DNA of 44,229 nt from Acidobacteria bacterium RIFCSPLOWO2_12_FULL_67_14b. GTDB lineage: Bacteria; Acidobacteriota; Vicinamibacteria; Vicinamibacterales; UBA2999. The position numbers were made by a program, and so were the translations under genes. Shown piece after piece: positions 20,511 to 28,530 of the stretch. Within the stretch, counting starts at the first letter, position 1, and every line of letters begins with the position of its first letter. The stretch spans positions 5,933 through 50,161 of the forward strand of contig MELE01000077.1 in NCBI GenBank assembly GCA_001768615.1, read 5' to 3'. A model generated the notes under the pieces. It worked only from the letters and a program-made list of their open reading frames with translations. It did not search any database and was not told where the DNA came from.

Positions 20511-22271
20511 TCACGTATGCAGGCCGAGGCGCTGGAAGCTGGCCGGCGCTTCGTCGAATTCGACCTCCGGCAGGCGGGCGCGCTTCACGGCCATCACGCG
20601 GAGCACCACGAACACGGCCGCGAGCGTCAGCAACGCACGGAACGGGCTCCCGCGCTGCAGCGCGTCGAGCTGCAGCCGCGCGAACAGGGAGGCGCCGATG
20701 AGGAACGCGAGCGCGTAGATGGGCGCGAGCGCCTTCATGTTCTCGCTCGGCACGTAGGTGCACGTGAACGGCACCTTGTCGTAGGTGACCATCAGCGCCT
20801 CGAGCAGCACCAGGGCGCCGACCAGTCCCAGGGCCGCGTGCATCAGCGCCAGTCGTGGACCGAGAACGAACACGAAGAGGGGGAACAGGACGACCAGCGC
20901 CGGCAGGACGAGCGCGACGACGGCAGCCTCGCGCGCGCCGGCGGCGAACGCACGGTCGCGGCCCCGCCAGGCGAGCTGGAAACCCCAGTTGGCGCGCAGC
21001 TCCGCCGGCACGCGGATGAGGTGGCGAAAGCCGACGAGCAACGCGCCGTAGAGCAGCGGCTGCGTGATGAGCAGCCGATGGGAGGGGCCGCCTAGTGGTG
21101 CCACGTTCGCGCTGGAGAGCGCGACGACGGCCATGGCAAAACCCGCGGCGGCGGCGCACGCCAGCGTCAGCCGGTGCGTGTTGCTGCGCCACATCGCGGC
21201 CAGGGTGAAGTAGAACCCCGCCCGCGCGGCCGGATCCAGGACGAGGAGCGCGTTGGCGAGTCGCCCGCCCAGCCGCCAGCGCCGCCGGAACGCCGGCGGC
21301 GGGGCGGGCGCCAGCGAGGGCAGGCGCCTCGCATTCCACATGTAGGCAGCGGCGGCGAGGAAGAACGTCAGGGCGAGGGCCAATCCCGCGCGCCGGGCCA
21401 GCGCCGGAAACTGTCCGCGCCGCTCGCGGTACATCCTGCTGGTGATCTGGTCGTTGTTGGCCTGTCGCACCGTCATCGGGGTGCGCGGCAGGTCGGCAAT
21501 GACACCGCCGGCCGTCATCTCATACGCACCGAGGAACCACATCGGCGGCGACAGCGCCCGCCACCCGTCGAATCCGCGCTGCGCGATCCGGTCCGCAGCG
21601 GGCGGCAGCAGCAGGAGCGCGCTGCCCAGCATCACGATCAGCGCGCCCTGTGCCCAGGGTGAGACACGGGTGAACCAGCGCGGTCCCAGGATGGCGGCCA
21701 TCGTCTCTCTGAGCGCGACCACCGTGAGATAGCCAAACGCCGCGGCGGCGATGGCGACCACCAGGTGTGTGGCCATCAGCTCCGCCAGCGCGACGACGCT
21801 CATCTGTCTGAAGCCGAACACCAGCAACCACGGGAACACGACGCTCGGGCACGCATTGACGGCGACCGCGACGGCCGCTCCGAGAATCGCGACGGCCGAC
21901 AGCTTGGCGCGCCGGATGGTCCCGGAGGGGACCGGCAGCGGCTCGAGGATCGCCGCGTCGCGCGGGTCGATCGCGAGCGCGTCCCACTGCGTGGCGGCCA
22001 CCAGCGCCGTGACGATCATCGCCAGCGCCAGATAGAACAGCTTGTCGTCGAGCGACAGGACGGCGGTCTGTCCGGGCGTCAGCAACGCCCCGACGTAGGT
22101 GAACGACATGAAGGCGCAGACAAACAGCGTCAGCGACACGACCATGGCGCCGACCATGGCGAGCAGTTGCGACCGGTCGGCCTCCGGCGAAATGAGATCG
22201 TTCTCGAGAAACTGGCGGAGGAACAGCTTCGTCAGCTGGACGTACGGCGTCCGCAGGCGGGCGGCCTCCAC
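20511..22271 (-). CDS. ABC transporter permease (ABC-2-like, multi-TM)
   Basis: 586 aa hydrophobic multi-TM ORF directly downstream of an ABC ATPase. Confidence 0.75.
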   Translation of the reverse strand: MEAARLRTPYVQLTKLFLRQFLENDLISPEADRSQLLAMVGAMVVSLTLFVCAFMSFTYVGALLTPGQTAVLSLDDKLFYLALAMIVTALVAATQWDALAIDPRDAAILEPLPVPSGTIRRAKLSAVAILGAAVAVAVNACPSVVFPWLLVFGFRQMSVVALAELMATHLVVAIAAAAFGYLTVVALRETMAAILGPRWFTRVSPWAQGALIVMLGSALLLLPPAADRIAQRGFDGWRALSPPMWFLGAYEMTAGGVIADLPRTPMTVRQANNDQITSRMYRERRGQFPALARRAGLALALTFFLAAAAYMWNARRLPSLAPAPPPAFRRRWRLGGRLANALLVLDPAARAGFYFTLAAMWRSNTHRLTLACAAAAGFAMAVVALSSANVAPLGGPSHRLLITQPLLYGALLVGFRHLIRVPAELRANWGFQLAWRGRDRAFAAGAREAAVVALVLPALVVLFPLFVFVLGPRLALMHAALGLVGALVLLEALMVTYDKVPFTCTYVPSENMKALAPIYALAFLIGASLFARLQLDALQRGSPFRALLTLAAVFVVLRVMAVKRARLPEVEFDEAPASFQRLGLHT

Positions 22272-23048
22272 CTATGTCCCCAGGGCCGAGACGTCCGCCA
22301 GGTCGCGCGCCAGCTGTTCGGGATCTTCACGGATGACGAGTTCGGAAAACACGCCCTCGAGCGAATTCCGCGACAGCAGCGTGCGCAGCCGCGCGATCGA
22401 GTCGTCCGCGACGACCTTCCCCTTGTGGAGGACGATAACCTTGTCGCAGACGCGCTCGACCACTTCGAGGATGTGGGAGCTGTAAAGAATCGCCTTGCCG
22501 CGGCCCGCCAGCGTGCGCACGAGGTGGCGCAGCATCAGCGTCGTCGTCACGTCGAGGCCGGTCTCGGGCTCGTCGAACAGCACGACGGATGGGTCGTGCA
22601 GGAGCGCGGCCGAGATGACGATTTTCTGCCGCATCCCCTTCGAGTAGGAGGCGATGGACTGATCGGCCGCGGGACCCAGGCCGAACAGGTTCAGGAAGCC
22701 CTCGATCTTCGTCGTCAGCAGCGCTTCGGGGATTTCGCGCAGCCGGCCGATCAGGTAGAGGTATTCGGTGCCGGAGAGAAACGGATAGAGGTACGGCTCC
22801 TCGGGAATGTAGCCAAGCTCGCGCCGGAAGGCGACGAGGCCGTCGCGGATGTCGCGCCCGCCGTACTCCACGATCCCCGACGAGGGCTCCAGCAAGCCGG
22901 CGAGCATCCTGGCGGTTGTGGTCTTGCCCGAGCCATTGGGGCCAAGGTAGCCGACGACTTCACCGGGCCGGATGGTGACGTTGACGTCGTTCACGACCCG
23001 CACGCCGGAGAAGTGCTTCGACAGCCGCGTTGCGCGCAGGTCGGGCAT
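22272..23048 (-). CDS. ABC transporter ATP-binding protein
   Basis: Walker A YLGPNGSGKTTTARML, signature-like YSKGMRQKIVISAAL, Walker B PSVVLFDEPETGLD, H-loop YSSHILE. Confidence 0.93.
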   Translation of the reverse strand: MPDLRATRLSKHFSGVRVVNDVNVTIRPGEVVGYLGPNGSGKTTTARMLAGLLEPSSGIVEYGGRDIRDGLVAFRRELGYIPEEPYLYPFLSGTEYLYLIGRLREIPEALLTTKIEGFLNLFGLGPAADQSIASYSKGMRQKIVISAALLHDPSVVLFDEPETGLDVTTTLMLRHLVRTLAGRGKAILYSSHILEVVERVCDKVIVLHKGKVVADDSIARLRTLLSRNSLEGVFSELVIREDPEQLARDLADVSALGT

Positions 23049-23055
23049 GGCGCAC

Positions 23056-23436
23056 TCAGTCGACAGGACCCGCAGTGTGCCGTGAAGGCCAGAAGCAGGC
23101 TGCCGCCGGGCCGAGCGACAGCACCAGGATCAGCGAGGCCAGGGCGAAGAAACCCCGCGAGGTCTCGAAGAAATCCAGGTAGATGACCAGCAGGAAGAAG
23201 TAATAGCAGGCGGGCATCAGCGTGAGCGCGATGAAGCCGCCGGAGCCGCGCGCGACGTCGTCGCGCAGCCCGCCGGCCACGGCCCTGAGCACGGCGAAAC
23301 GGTTCGCGGCGCGGCGGTGCGGCCTGGCACCGGGATCGAACTGCAGGTCCGCGAGCGCCGGCGCGACGATCAGCTCGCAGGTGCGATTGGAGAGAAAGCG
23401 CTCGGAGAAGACGAGGATCCGGGACTCGAAGCTCAT
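23056..23436 (-). CDS. Hypothetical membrane-associated protein in ABC/PadR operon
   Basis: 126 aa with hydrophobic segments (ACYYFFLLVIYLDFF, LASLILVLSLGPAAACFW); overlaps padR-like gene by 4 nt. Confidence 0.65.
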   Translation of the reverse strand: MSFESRILVFSERFLSNRTCELIVAPALADLQFDPGARPHRRAANRFAVLRAVAGGLRDDVARGSGGFIALTLMPACYYFFLLVIYLDFFETSRGFFALASLILVLSLGPAAACFWPSRHTAGPVD

Positions 23437-23744
23437 GGCGCCTCCGCGGGTTTGAGCGCCAGCGCTTCACGCAGCATCGCAAACGCGTCGTGGACCTTCA
23501 GGCCGTAGGGCGTCGCGCGGTAGAGACGCCGCGGCAGCCCGCTGGCCCCCTGCGCCCGCTCCTCCTGCCAGGAGTCGACGAACCCCTTCTCTTCCATGCG
23601 GGCGAGGATCACGTAGACCGAGCCGCGCTTGAGCGCGCCGCCGGAGGCGTCGACCAGCTCGAGGCCGTACCGCTCACGGCCGCGCAGCATTTCCAGCAGG
23701 AGCGACTCGGTCCGCGACATCGACGGCGGCCGGAGGACAGCCAT
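23433..23744 (-). CDS. PadR-family transcriptional regulator
   Basis: 103 aa: ESLLLEMLRGRERYGLELVDASGGALKRGSVYVILARMEEKGFVDSWQEE...RRLYRATPYGL. Confidence 0.85.
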   Translation of the reverse strand: MAVLRPPSMSRTESLLLEMLRGRERYGLELVDASGGALKRGSVYVILARMEEKGFVDSWQEERAQGASGLPRRLYRATPYGLKVHDAFAMLREALALKPAEAP

Positions 23745-23752
23745 GGGCCGCT

Positions 23753-23780
23753 ATCTTACGTTTTGTAAGAGTGAAGTCAA
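23753..23780 (-). promoter_or_regulatory. Predicted padR promoter with overlapping dyad operator
   Basis: On minus strand TTGACT (23775-23780), 16-nt spacer, TAAGAT (23753-23758); dyad TCTTAC-GTTTT-GTAAGA at 23754-23770 overlaps spacer and -10. Confidence 0.65.
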
Positions 23781-23788
23781 GTACCGAT

Positions 23789-26083
23789 TTACGACTGCTT
23801 CAGCTGGAGGCCGTCTTCGTGCGCGTCGACGGTCACGCGGCTGCCGTCCTTCACCTCGCCGAACAGGAGCAGCTCCGACAGCGGCTTCTTGATGGTCTTC
23901 TCGATCAGGCGCGCCATCGGCCGGGCACCGAATGCGCGATCGAAGCCCTTCTCCGACAGCCAGGCGCGAGCGGCCGGCGCCAGCACGATCTGGATGCCGC
24001 GGCCGGCGACGAGCGCGCGGAGTTCGTCGACGTGCTTGTCGACGACGAGCTCCACTTCCCTTGTGCCGAGGGGGAGGAAGTGCACGGTCGCGTCGAGACG
24101 GTTGCGGAATTCCGGCGAGAACGCGCGCTCGAGCACGCCGGTGGACTTGCTGCTGCCGGTCGCCGAATCGCTGAACCCCAGCTTGCGGCCCGACAGGTCG
24201 CGCGCGCCCGCGTTGGTGGTCATGATCAGGATGACGTGCCTGAAGTCGGCCTGCCGGCCGTGCGTGTCGGTGAGCGTGGCGTGATCCATCACCTGCAGCA
24301 GGATCGAAAACAGGTCGGGATGGGCCTTCTCGATCTCGTCGAGCAGCAGCACCGCATGCGGGGCCTGGCGCACGGCGTCGATCAGCAGGCCGCCCTCTTC
24401 GTAGCCCACGTATCCCGGCGGCGCGCCGATCAGGCGCGAGACGGCGTGCTTCTCCATGTACTCGGACATGTCGAAACGGAGGAACTCGACCTTGAGCACG
24501 CGCGCGAGCTGGCGGGCCAGCTCGGTTTTGCCGACGCCGGTCGGGCCGGCGAACAGGAAGCTGCCCATGGGCTTCTTCGGATCGCGCAGCCCGGACCGCG
24601 ACAGCTTGATCGCCGACGACACCTCGTCGATGGCAGCGTCCTGGCCGAAGATCACGGCCTTCAGCTCGGCGTCGATGTTGCGGAGCGCGACCTTGTCGTC
24701 GCTCGACACGGCCTGCACCGGCACGCGCGCCATCTTCGCGACGACGCGTTCCATGTCGCTGACGGTGATGTTCCTGACGGGCTCCGGGCTCCGGGCTCCG
24801 GGCTCCGGGGCTCCGGGCTCCGGGGATCCGGGCTCCGTCACTGGGGCCGGGGCCAGTCTCGCAGCAGCCCCCGCTTCATCGATGACGTCGATGGCCTTGT
24901 CGGGCAGGTGCAGATCTTTCAAGTGGCGATTCGAGAGCGTGACCGCGGCCTCGAGCGCCTCGTCCGAGTACGTCACCTTGTGATGGTCTTCGTAGGCGCT
25001 CTTGAGGCCCTTGAGGATTTCGATGGTCTCGCTCTCCGACGGCTCCAGCACCTCGATCTTCTGGAACCGGCGCGACAGCGCGCGGTCCTTGTCGAACGAC
25101 TGCTTCACGTCCGAGAACGTGGTCGATCCGATGCAGCGCAACGTGCCCGAGGCGAGCGCCGGCTTCAGCAGGTTGCCGGCGTCCATCGTGCCGCCCGACG
25201 CCGATCCCGCGCCCACCAGGGTGTGAATCTCGTCGATGAACAGGATGGCGTGCTCCTGCTTGTCCAGCGCATCGAGCACCTGCTTGACGCGCTCTTCGAA
25301 GTCACCGCGGTAGCGCGTGCCGGCCACGAGCGCGCCCATGTCGAGCGCGAAGACCTTCGAGGCGCGCAGCGACTCGGGCACGTCGCCCTTGTGGATCCGC
25401 AGCGCCAGGCCTTCGGCGAGCGCGGTCTTGCCGACGCCCGGCTCGCCGACGAGCAGCGGGTTGTTCTTGCGCCGGCGGCCGAGCACCTGGATCATCCGCT
25501 CGAGCTCGAGCTGCCGGCCAATCAGCGGATCGATGCCGCCCTTCGCCGCCTTGGCGATCAGATCCGTGGCGTAGGCCTCGAGCGGATCGCGCACGCCGGA
25601 TTCGCCGCCATCCGGCGCGCCGGGCGCGGTCGCCTCTTTCGGCCCGCCGTGCGAAATCGCGCGGAGCAGCGTGAGGCGATCCAGGCCCTGCTTGCGCAGG
25701 AAGTAGGCGGCGTGGCTCTCCTCTTCCTGCAGCAGGAACACCAGCAGGGCGCCGCTTTCGACCTGTTGGGCGCTCGACGAGGCGGCGTGCACGACGGCGC
25801 GCTCGACGACGCGGTCGAAGCCGAGCGTCGATTCCGGCTTCACCGCCTTGCGTCCGGGCACGGGCGTGAAGGCGCGATCGAGCACTTCCTCGAGGTCGGT
25901 CCGCAGCACCGTCAGGTCGATGCGGCAGCGCGCCAGGATCTCGCGCGCCTGCGGATCCTCGATCAGGGCGTGCAGCATGTGCTCGAGGCTGACGAGGTCG
26001 TGGCGGCGATCGGCGGCGACGCGGAACGCGCGCCGGATGCTTTCGAGCGCGTCGGGGGCAAACGGCACCGGCGTGCGGCTCAT
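23789..26083 (-). CDS. clpA: ATP-dependent Clp protease ATP-binding subunit ClpA
   Basis: Clp N-domain, two AAA modules (GEPGVGKTALAEGLALRI; GPTGVGKTELARQLARVL); directly downstream of clpS. Confidence 0.93.
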   Translation of the reverse strand: MSRTPVPFAPDALESIRRAFRVAADRRHDLVSLEHMLHALIEDPQAREILARCRIDLTVLRTDLEEVLDRAFTPVPGRKAVKPESTLGFDRVVERAVVHAASSSAQQVESGALLVFLLQEEESHAAYFLRKQGLDRLTLLRAISHGGPKEATAPGAPDGGESGVRDPLEAYATDLIAKAAKGGIDPLIGRQLELERMIQVLGRRRKNNPLLVGEPGVGKTALAEGLALRIHKGDVPESLRASKVFALDMGALVAGTRYRGDFEERVKQVLDALDKQEHAILFIDEIHTLVGAGSASGGTMDAGNLLKPALASGTLRCIGSTTFSDVKQSFDKDRALSRRFQKIEVLEPSESETIEILKGLKSAYEDHHKVTYSDEALEAAVTLSNRHLKDLHLPDKAIDVIDEAGAAARLAPAPVTEPGSPEPGAPEPGARSPEPVRNITVSDMERVVAKMARVPVQAVSSDDKVALRNIDAELKAVIFGQDAAIDEVSSAIKLSRSGLRDPKKPMGSFLFAGPTGVGKTELARQLARVLKVEFLRFDMSEYMEKHAVSRLIGAPPGYVGYEEGGLLIDAVRQAPHAVLLLDEIEKAHPDLFSILLQVMDHATLTDTHGRQADFRHVILIMTTNAGARDLSGRKLGFSDSATGSSKSTGVLERAFSPEFRNRLDATVHFLPLGTREVELVVDKHVDELRALVAGRGIQIVLAPAARAWLSEKGFDRAFGARPMARLIEKTIKKPLSELLLFGEVKDGSRVTVDAHEDGLQLKQS
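24780..24837. repeat. CTCCGG-type hexamer repeat inside clpA (D1/D2 linker)
   Basis: gggctccgggctccgggctccggggctccgggctccggggatccgggctccg encodes TEPGSPEPGAPEPGARSPEP. Confidence 0.85.
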
Positions 26084-26442
26084 GCGCCCGCCTCCTGGGG
26101 ATCGGGCTCGAGCGTGACGAGCAGGGGAAACTCGTGTTGCTCGGCCAGTTGACGCGTGGCCCTGACCTTGGTTTCGGCCACGTCGCGGGTGAAGAGTCCG
26201 GCCACGCCGACGCCCGCCTGGTGCACGTGCATCATCACGGCAAAGGCTTCGGCATGCGGCAGGTGGAACACGGTCTCGAGGACCCAGACCACGAAGTCCT
26301 GGGTGGTGAAGTCGTCGTTGTGCAGCAGGACCCGCCACAGGCGCGGGTTCTCCACCTCCTCGTCGATGCGCGAGTCGGTCTGGACCCCGTCCCGGACGTT
26401 TGGATCGGCCACGTACCGATCATAGGGGTCTGACCCCGCCAT
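26080..26442 (-). CDS. clpS: ATP-dependent Clp protease adaptor ClpS
   Basis: PRLWRVLLHNDDFTTQDFVVWVLETVFHLPHAEAFAVMMHVHQAGVGVAGLFTRDVAETKV; start uncertain (ATG 26442 or downstream GTG). Confidence 0.9.
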   Translation of the reverse strand: MAGSDPYDRYVADPNVRDGVQTDSRIDEEVENPRLWRVLLHNDDFTTQDFVVWVLETVFHLPHAEAFAVMMHVHQAGVGVAGLFTRDVAETKVRATRQLAEQHEFPLLVTLEPDPQEAGA

Positions 26443-26479
26443 CGCAAATGGTTCAGGGGCGTGAGGGGTCTGCCCCCTG
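26425..26479. repeat. Two GGGGTC-type palindromic elements at the aat/clpS junction
   Basis: GGGGTC-T-GACCCC at 26425-26437; CAGGGGC...GCCCCCTG at 26454-26479 containing a related GGGGTCTGCCCCC. Confidence 0.75.
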
Positions 26480-27160
26480 CGCACGGTCGAGGCGCCAGGT
26501 CGGAGCGGGCTGCTGCACGAGGCGCGCCACTTCGGCGACGAACTGCCGGCGCGGCATCGACATCGCGCCAAGCGACCGCAGGTGACCGGTTTCCATCTGG
26601 CAATCGATCAGCGGGAACTCCCACCGATCGAGTTGGGTCGCCAGGTGGACGAGGGCGATCTTCGACCCGTCGGTCCGGCGCGAGAACATCGACTCGCCGA
26701 AGAACATCCGCCCGATCGACACGCCGTAGACGCCGCCGGCCAGCTCGTCGCCGATCCACACCTCGAGGGAATGCGCGAACCCGGCGCGATGCAGCGCCAG
26801 GTAGGCGCGGTGCATCTCGGGCAGCAGCCACGTCCCGGTGTCGCCGGGCCTGGGCGCGGCGCATTCGCGCAGCACGCGCTCGAACGCGGCGTCGAGCGTC
26901 AGCCGGAAGTCGCGCCGGCGCAGGCGTTTGGCGAGCGAGCGCGACAGGTGCAGCGCCCGCGGCCGCAGCACCGTGCGCGGATCAGGCGACCACCACAGCA
27001 CGGGATCGCCGGCGCTGAACCACGGGAAGATGCCGTGGCGGTAGGCCTCGACGAGCCGCTCGACCGACAGGCCGCCGCCCGCGGCGAGCAGGCCATCCGG
27101 CTCGTCGAGCGCCTCGTCGACGGGCGGAAACCGATCGGCGGGACCCAGCAAGGGGATCAT
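26453..27160 (-). CDS. aat: Leucyl/phenylalanyl-tRNA--protein transferase
   Basis: 235 aa; FPPVDEALDEPDGLLAAGGGLSVERLVEAYRHGIFPWFSAGDPVLWWSPDPRTVLRP and ELAGGVYGVSIGRMFFGESMFSRRTDGSKIAL. Confidence 0.95.
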   Translation of the reverse strand: MIPLLGPADRFPPVDEALDEPDGLLAAGGGLSVERLVEAYRHGIFPWFSAGDPVLWWSPDPRTVLRPRALHLSRSLAKRLRRRDFRLTLDAAFERVLRECAAPRPGDTGTWLLPEMHRAYLALHRAGFAHSLEVWIGDELAGGVYGVSIGRMFFGESMFSRRTDGSKIALVHLATQLDRWEFPLIDCQMETGHLRSLGAMSMPRRQFVAEVARLVQQPAPTWRLDRAQGADPSRP

Positions 27161-27201
27161 GCTAAGCTCGACCTTGATCCCCGAACGATTGGTCCATAGG
27201 C

Positions 27202-27417
27202 ATGGTGTGGTTCTTCGAGAGGCAAGGCGCGTTCATCCGGTGCGAAGCCCGCGAGTCCGAATCGGGCGAGGGGTTCGAGCTGCATCTCGTGAATCCGGAC
27301 GGATCGGAACACCTGGAGCACTTCAGCGATTCGACGGCCCTGACGCGGCGGCAGCAGGAACTGGAGTCCTCCCTCTCGCAGGACGGCTGGCTCGGTCCCT
27401 TCGGGCGCACGATCTAG
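27202..27417 (+). CDS. Small hypothetical protein
   Basis: 71 aa MVWFFERQGAFIRCEARESESGEGFELHLVNPDG...; stop codon is inside the first heptamer of the repeat that follows. Confidence 0.6.
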   Translation: MVWFFERQGAFIRCEARESESGEGFELHLVNPDGSEHLEHFSDSTALTRRQQELESSLSQDGWLGPFGRTI

Positions 27418-27547
27418 AGTTTAGAGTTTAGAGTTTAGAGTTTAGAGTGCAGAGTTTAGAGTGCAGAGTTCAGGCCACGGCGATTCTAAACTCTTAACTC
27501 TAAACTCTAAACTCTAAACTCTAAACTCTAAACTCTGCACTCTGAAC
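27415..27547. repeat. Heptamer hairpin: 8 x TAGAGTT-type, 14-nt loop, 9 x TCTAAAC-type
   Basis: 27415-27470 tagagtt x4, tagagtg, cagagtt, tagagtg, cagagtt; 27485-27547 tctaaac, tcttaac, tctaaac x5, tctgcac, tctgaac. Confidence 0.97.
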
Positions 27548-27552
27548 TTGGT

Positions 27553-27558
27553 TATAAT
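27553..27558 (+). promoter_or_regulatory. Candidate -10 box of tRNA-His
   Basis: TATAAT 19 nt upstream of the tRNA, immediately after the heptamer hairpin. Confidence 0.45.
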
Positions 27559-27577
27559 TAGTAGTTCTGTCCCCTAT

Positions 27578-27653
27578 GGTGAGTGTAGCTCAGGGGTAGA
27601 GCTCCGGACTGTGGCTCCGGCTGTCGCGGGTTCGAATCCCGTCACTCACCCCA
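27578..27653 (+). tRNA. tRNA-His (anticodon GTG), CCA encoded
   Basis: G-1 (27578) pairs C73 (27650); acceptor GTGAGTG/CACTCAC; TAGCTC D-arm; anticodon loop CT-GTG-GC region; GGTTCGAATCC T-arm; CCA 27651-27653. Confidence 0.95.
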
Positions 27654-27800
27654 ACTTTCAACTTCCCAGGTTAGTGACAAGTTCAAGAGTGCACAGTTCA
27701 TAGTTAAGGTTGACAGTTCCAAGTGAACCTGCCACGGAAACTGACAACTGGACCTTGTAACTTCAACTCTGAACTGTGAACTCTTGAACTTTCAACTATT
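27652..27800. repeat. Second imperfect inverted repeat 3' of tRNA-His
   Basis: ACAAGTTCAAGAGTGCACAGTTCATAGTT (about 27678-27706) is complementary with few mismatches to AACTTCAACTCTGAACTGTGAACTCTTGAACTTT (about 27760-27792); aactttcaact also occurs directly at both ends. Confidence 0.85.
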
Positions 27801-28530
27801 CCTGGGCTCGCTGGAGGCGCGGCACCTGGCGGACCTGCGGTTCAGCGAGGTGACCCGCGCGTTGAGGGCGTTGTCGTCCGCGTACGTCGAGCGGCGCGAC
27901 ACCGTCGTCACCGAGCATCGCACGCTCGACGGCGCCGGCAAGCGCGCGGCGTTTGCGCTCTACTACAGTCCCATTCACTTCGTGCTCGTGCAGCAGATCC
28001 TCGCCGAGGTCGGCGCGCCGGCGCGGCCGGGACTGGTGCTCGATCTCGGCTGCGGCACCGGCGTCGCCGGCGCGGCCGTCGCCACCACCACGACCCCTCC
28101 CTCTCGCGTGCTGGGCATCGACACGCACCCGTGGGCGCTCGAGGAAGCGCGCTTCACCTACCGCGCGCTCGGCCTCACCGGCGACGTGCGGCGCGGCTAC
28201 GTCGCGCGGACGCGCATCCCGCCGGACACGTCCTTCGTCGTCGCCGCGTTCGTGGTCAACGAATTGAACGAGATCGATCGGCGGGCGCTGCTCGAGTCGC
28301 TGCGCGCCGCGGTGCAGCGCGGCACGTCGGTCCTGATCGTGGAGCCGATCTCGCTGCGGATTTCGCCGTGGTGGCACGAGTGGGCGGAGGCGTTCGCGCA
28401 GATCGGCGGCCGGGCCGACCAGTGGCGGTTCAAGTACGATCCGCCATTGATTGTGAAGCGCCTGGCCCGGGCCTCGGGGCTGCGGCCGGAATCCCTGACG
28501 GCCAGGAGCTTGTTTACGAGGCCGGCTTGA
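27784..28530 (+). CDS. Class I SAM-dependent methyltransferase (Rsm22-like appearance)
   Basis: 248 aa; LVLDLGCGTGVAGAAVAT; ALYYSPIHFVLVQQIL; TTG start lies inside repeat arm, so the N-terminus is uncertain. Confidence 0.75.
   Translation: MNFQLFLGSLEARHLADLRFSEVTRALRALSSAYVERRDTVVTEHRTLDGAGKRAAFALYYSPIHFVLVQQILAEVGAPARPGLVLDLGCGTGVAGAAVATTTTPPSRVLGIDTHPWALEEARFTYRALGLTGDVRRGYVARTRIPPDTSFVVAAFVVNELNEIDRRALLESLRAAVQRGTSVLIVEPISLRISPWWHEWAEAFAQIGGRADQWRFKYDPPLIVKRLARASGLRPESLTARSLFTRPA

Noticed and set aside
20511-23744. RiPP/bacteriocin export cluster
   Set aside because: ABC transporter with PadR is present but no precursor peptide or maturation enzyme could be recognised.
27415-27547. CRISPR array
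   Set aside because: Heptamers are contiguous without spacers, and the array is an inverted pair; no cas genes in the window.
27578-27653. tRNA-His as an integration site of a mobile island
   Set aside because: No integrase, no direct repeat of the tRNA 3' end seen nearby, and neighbouring genes look like ordinary chromosomal functions.
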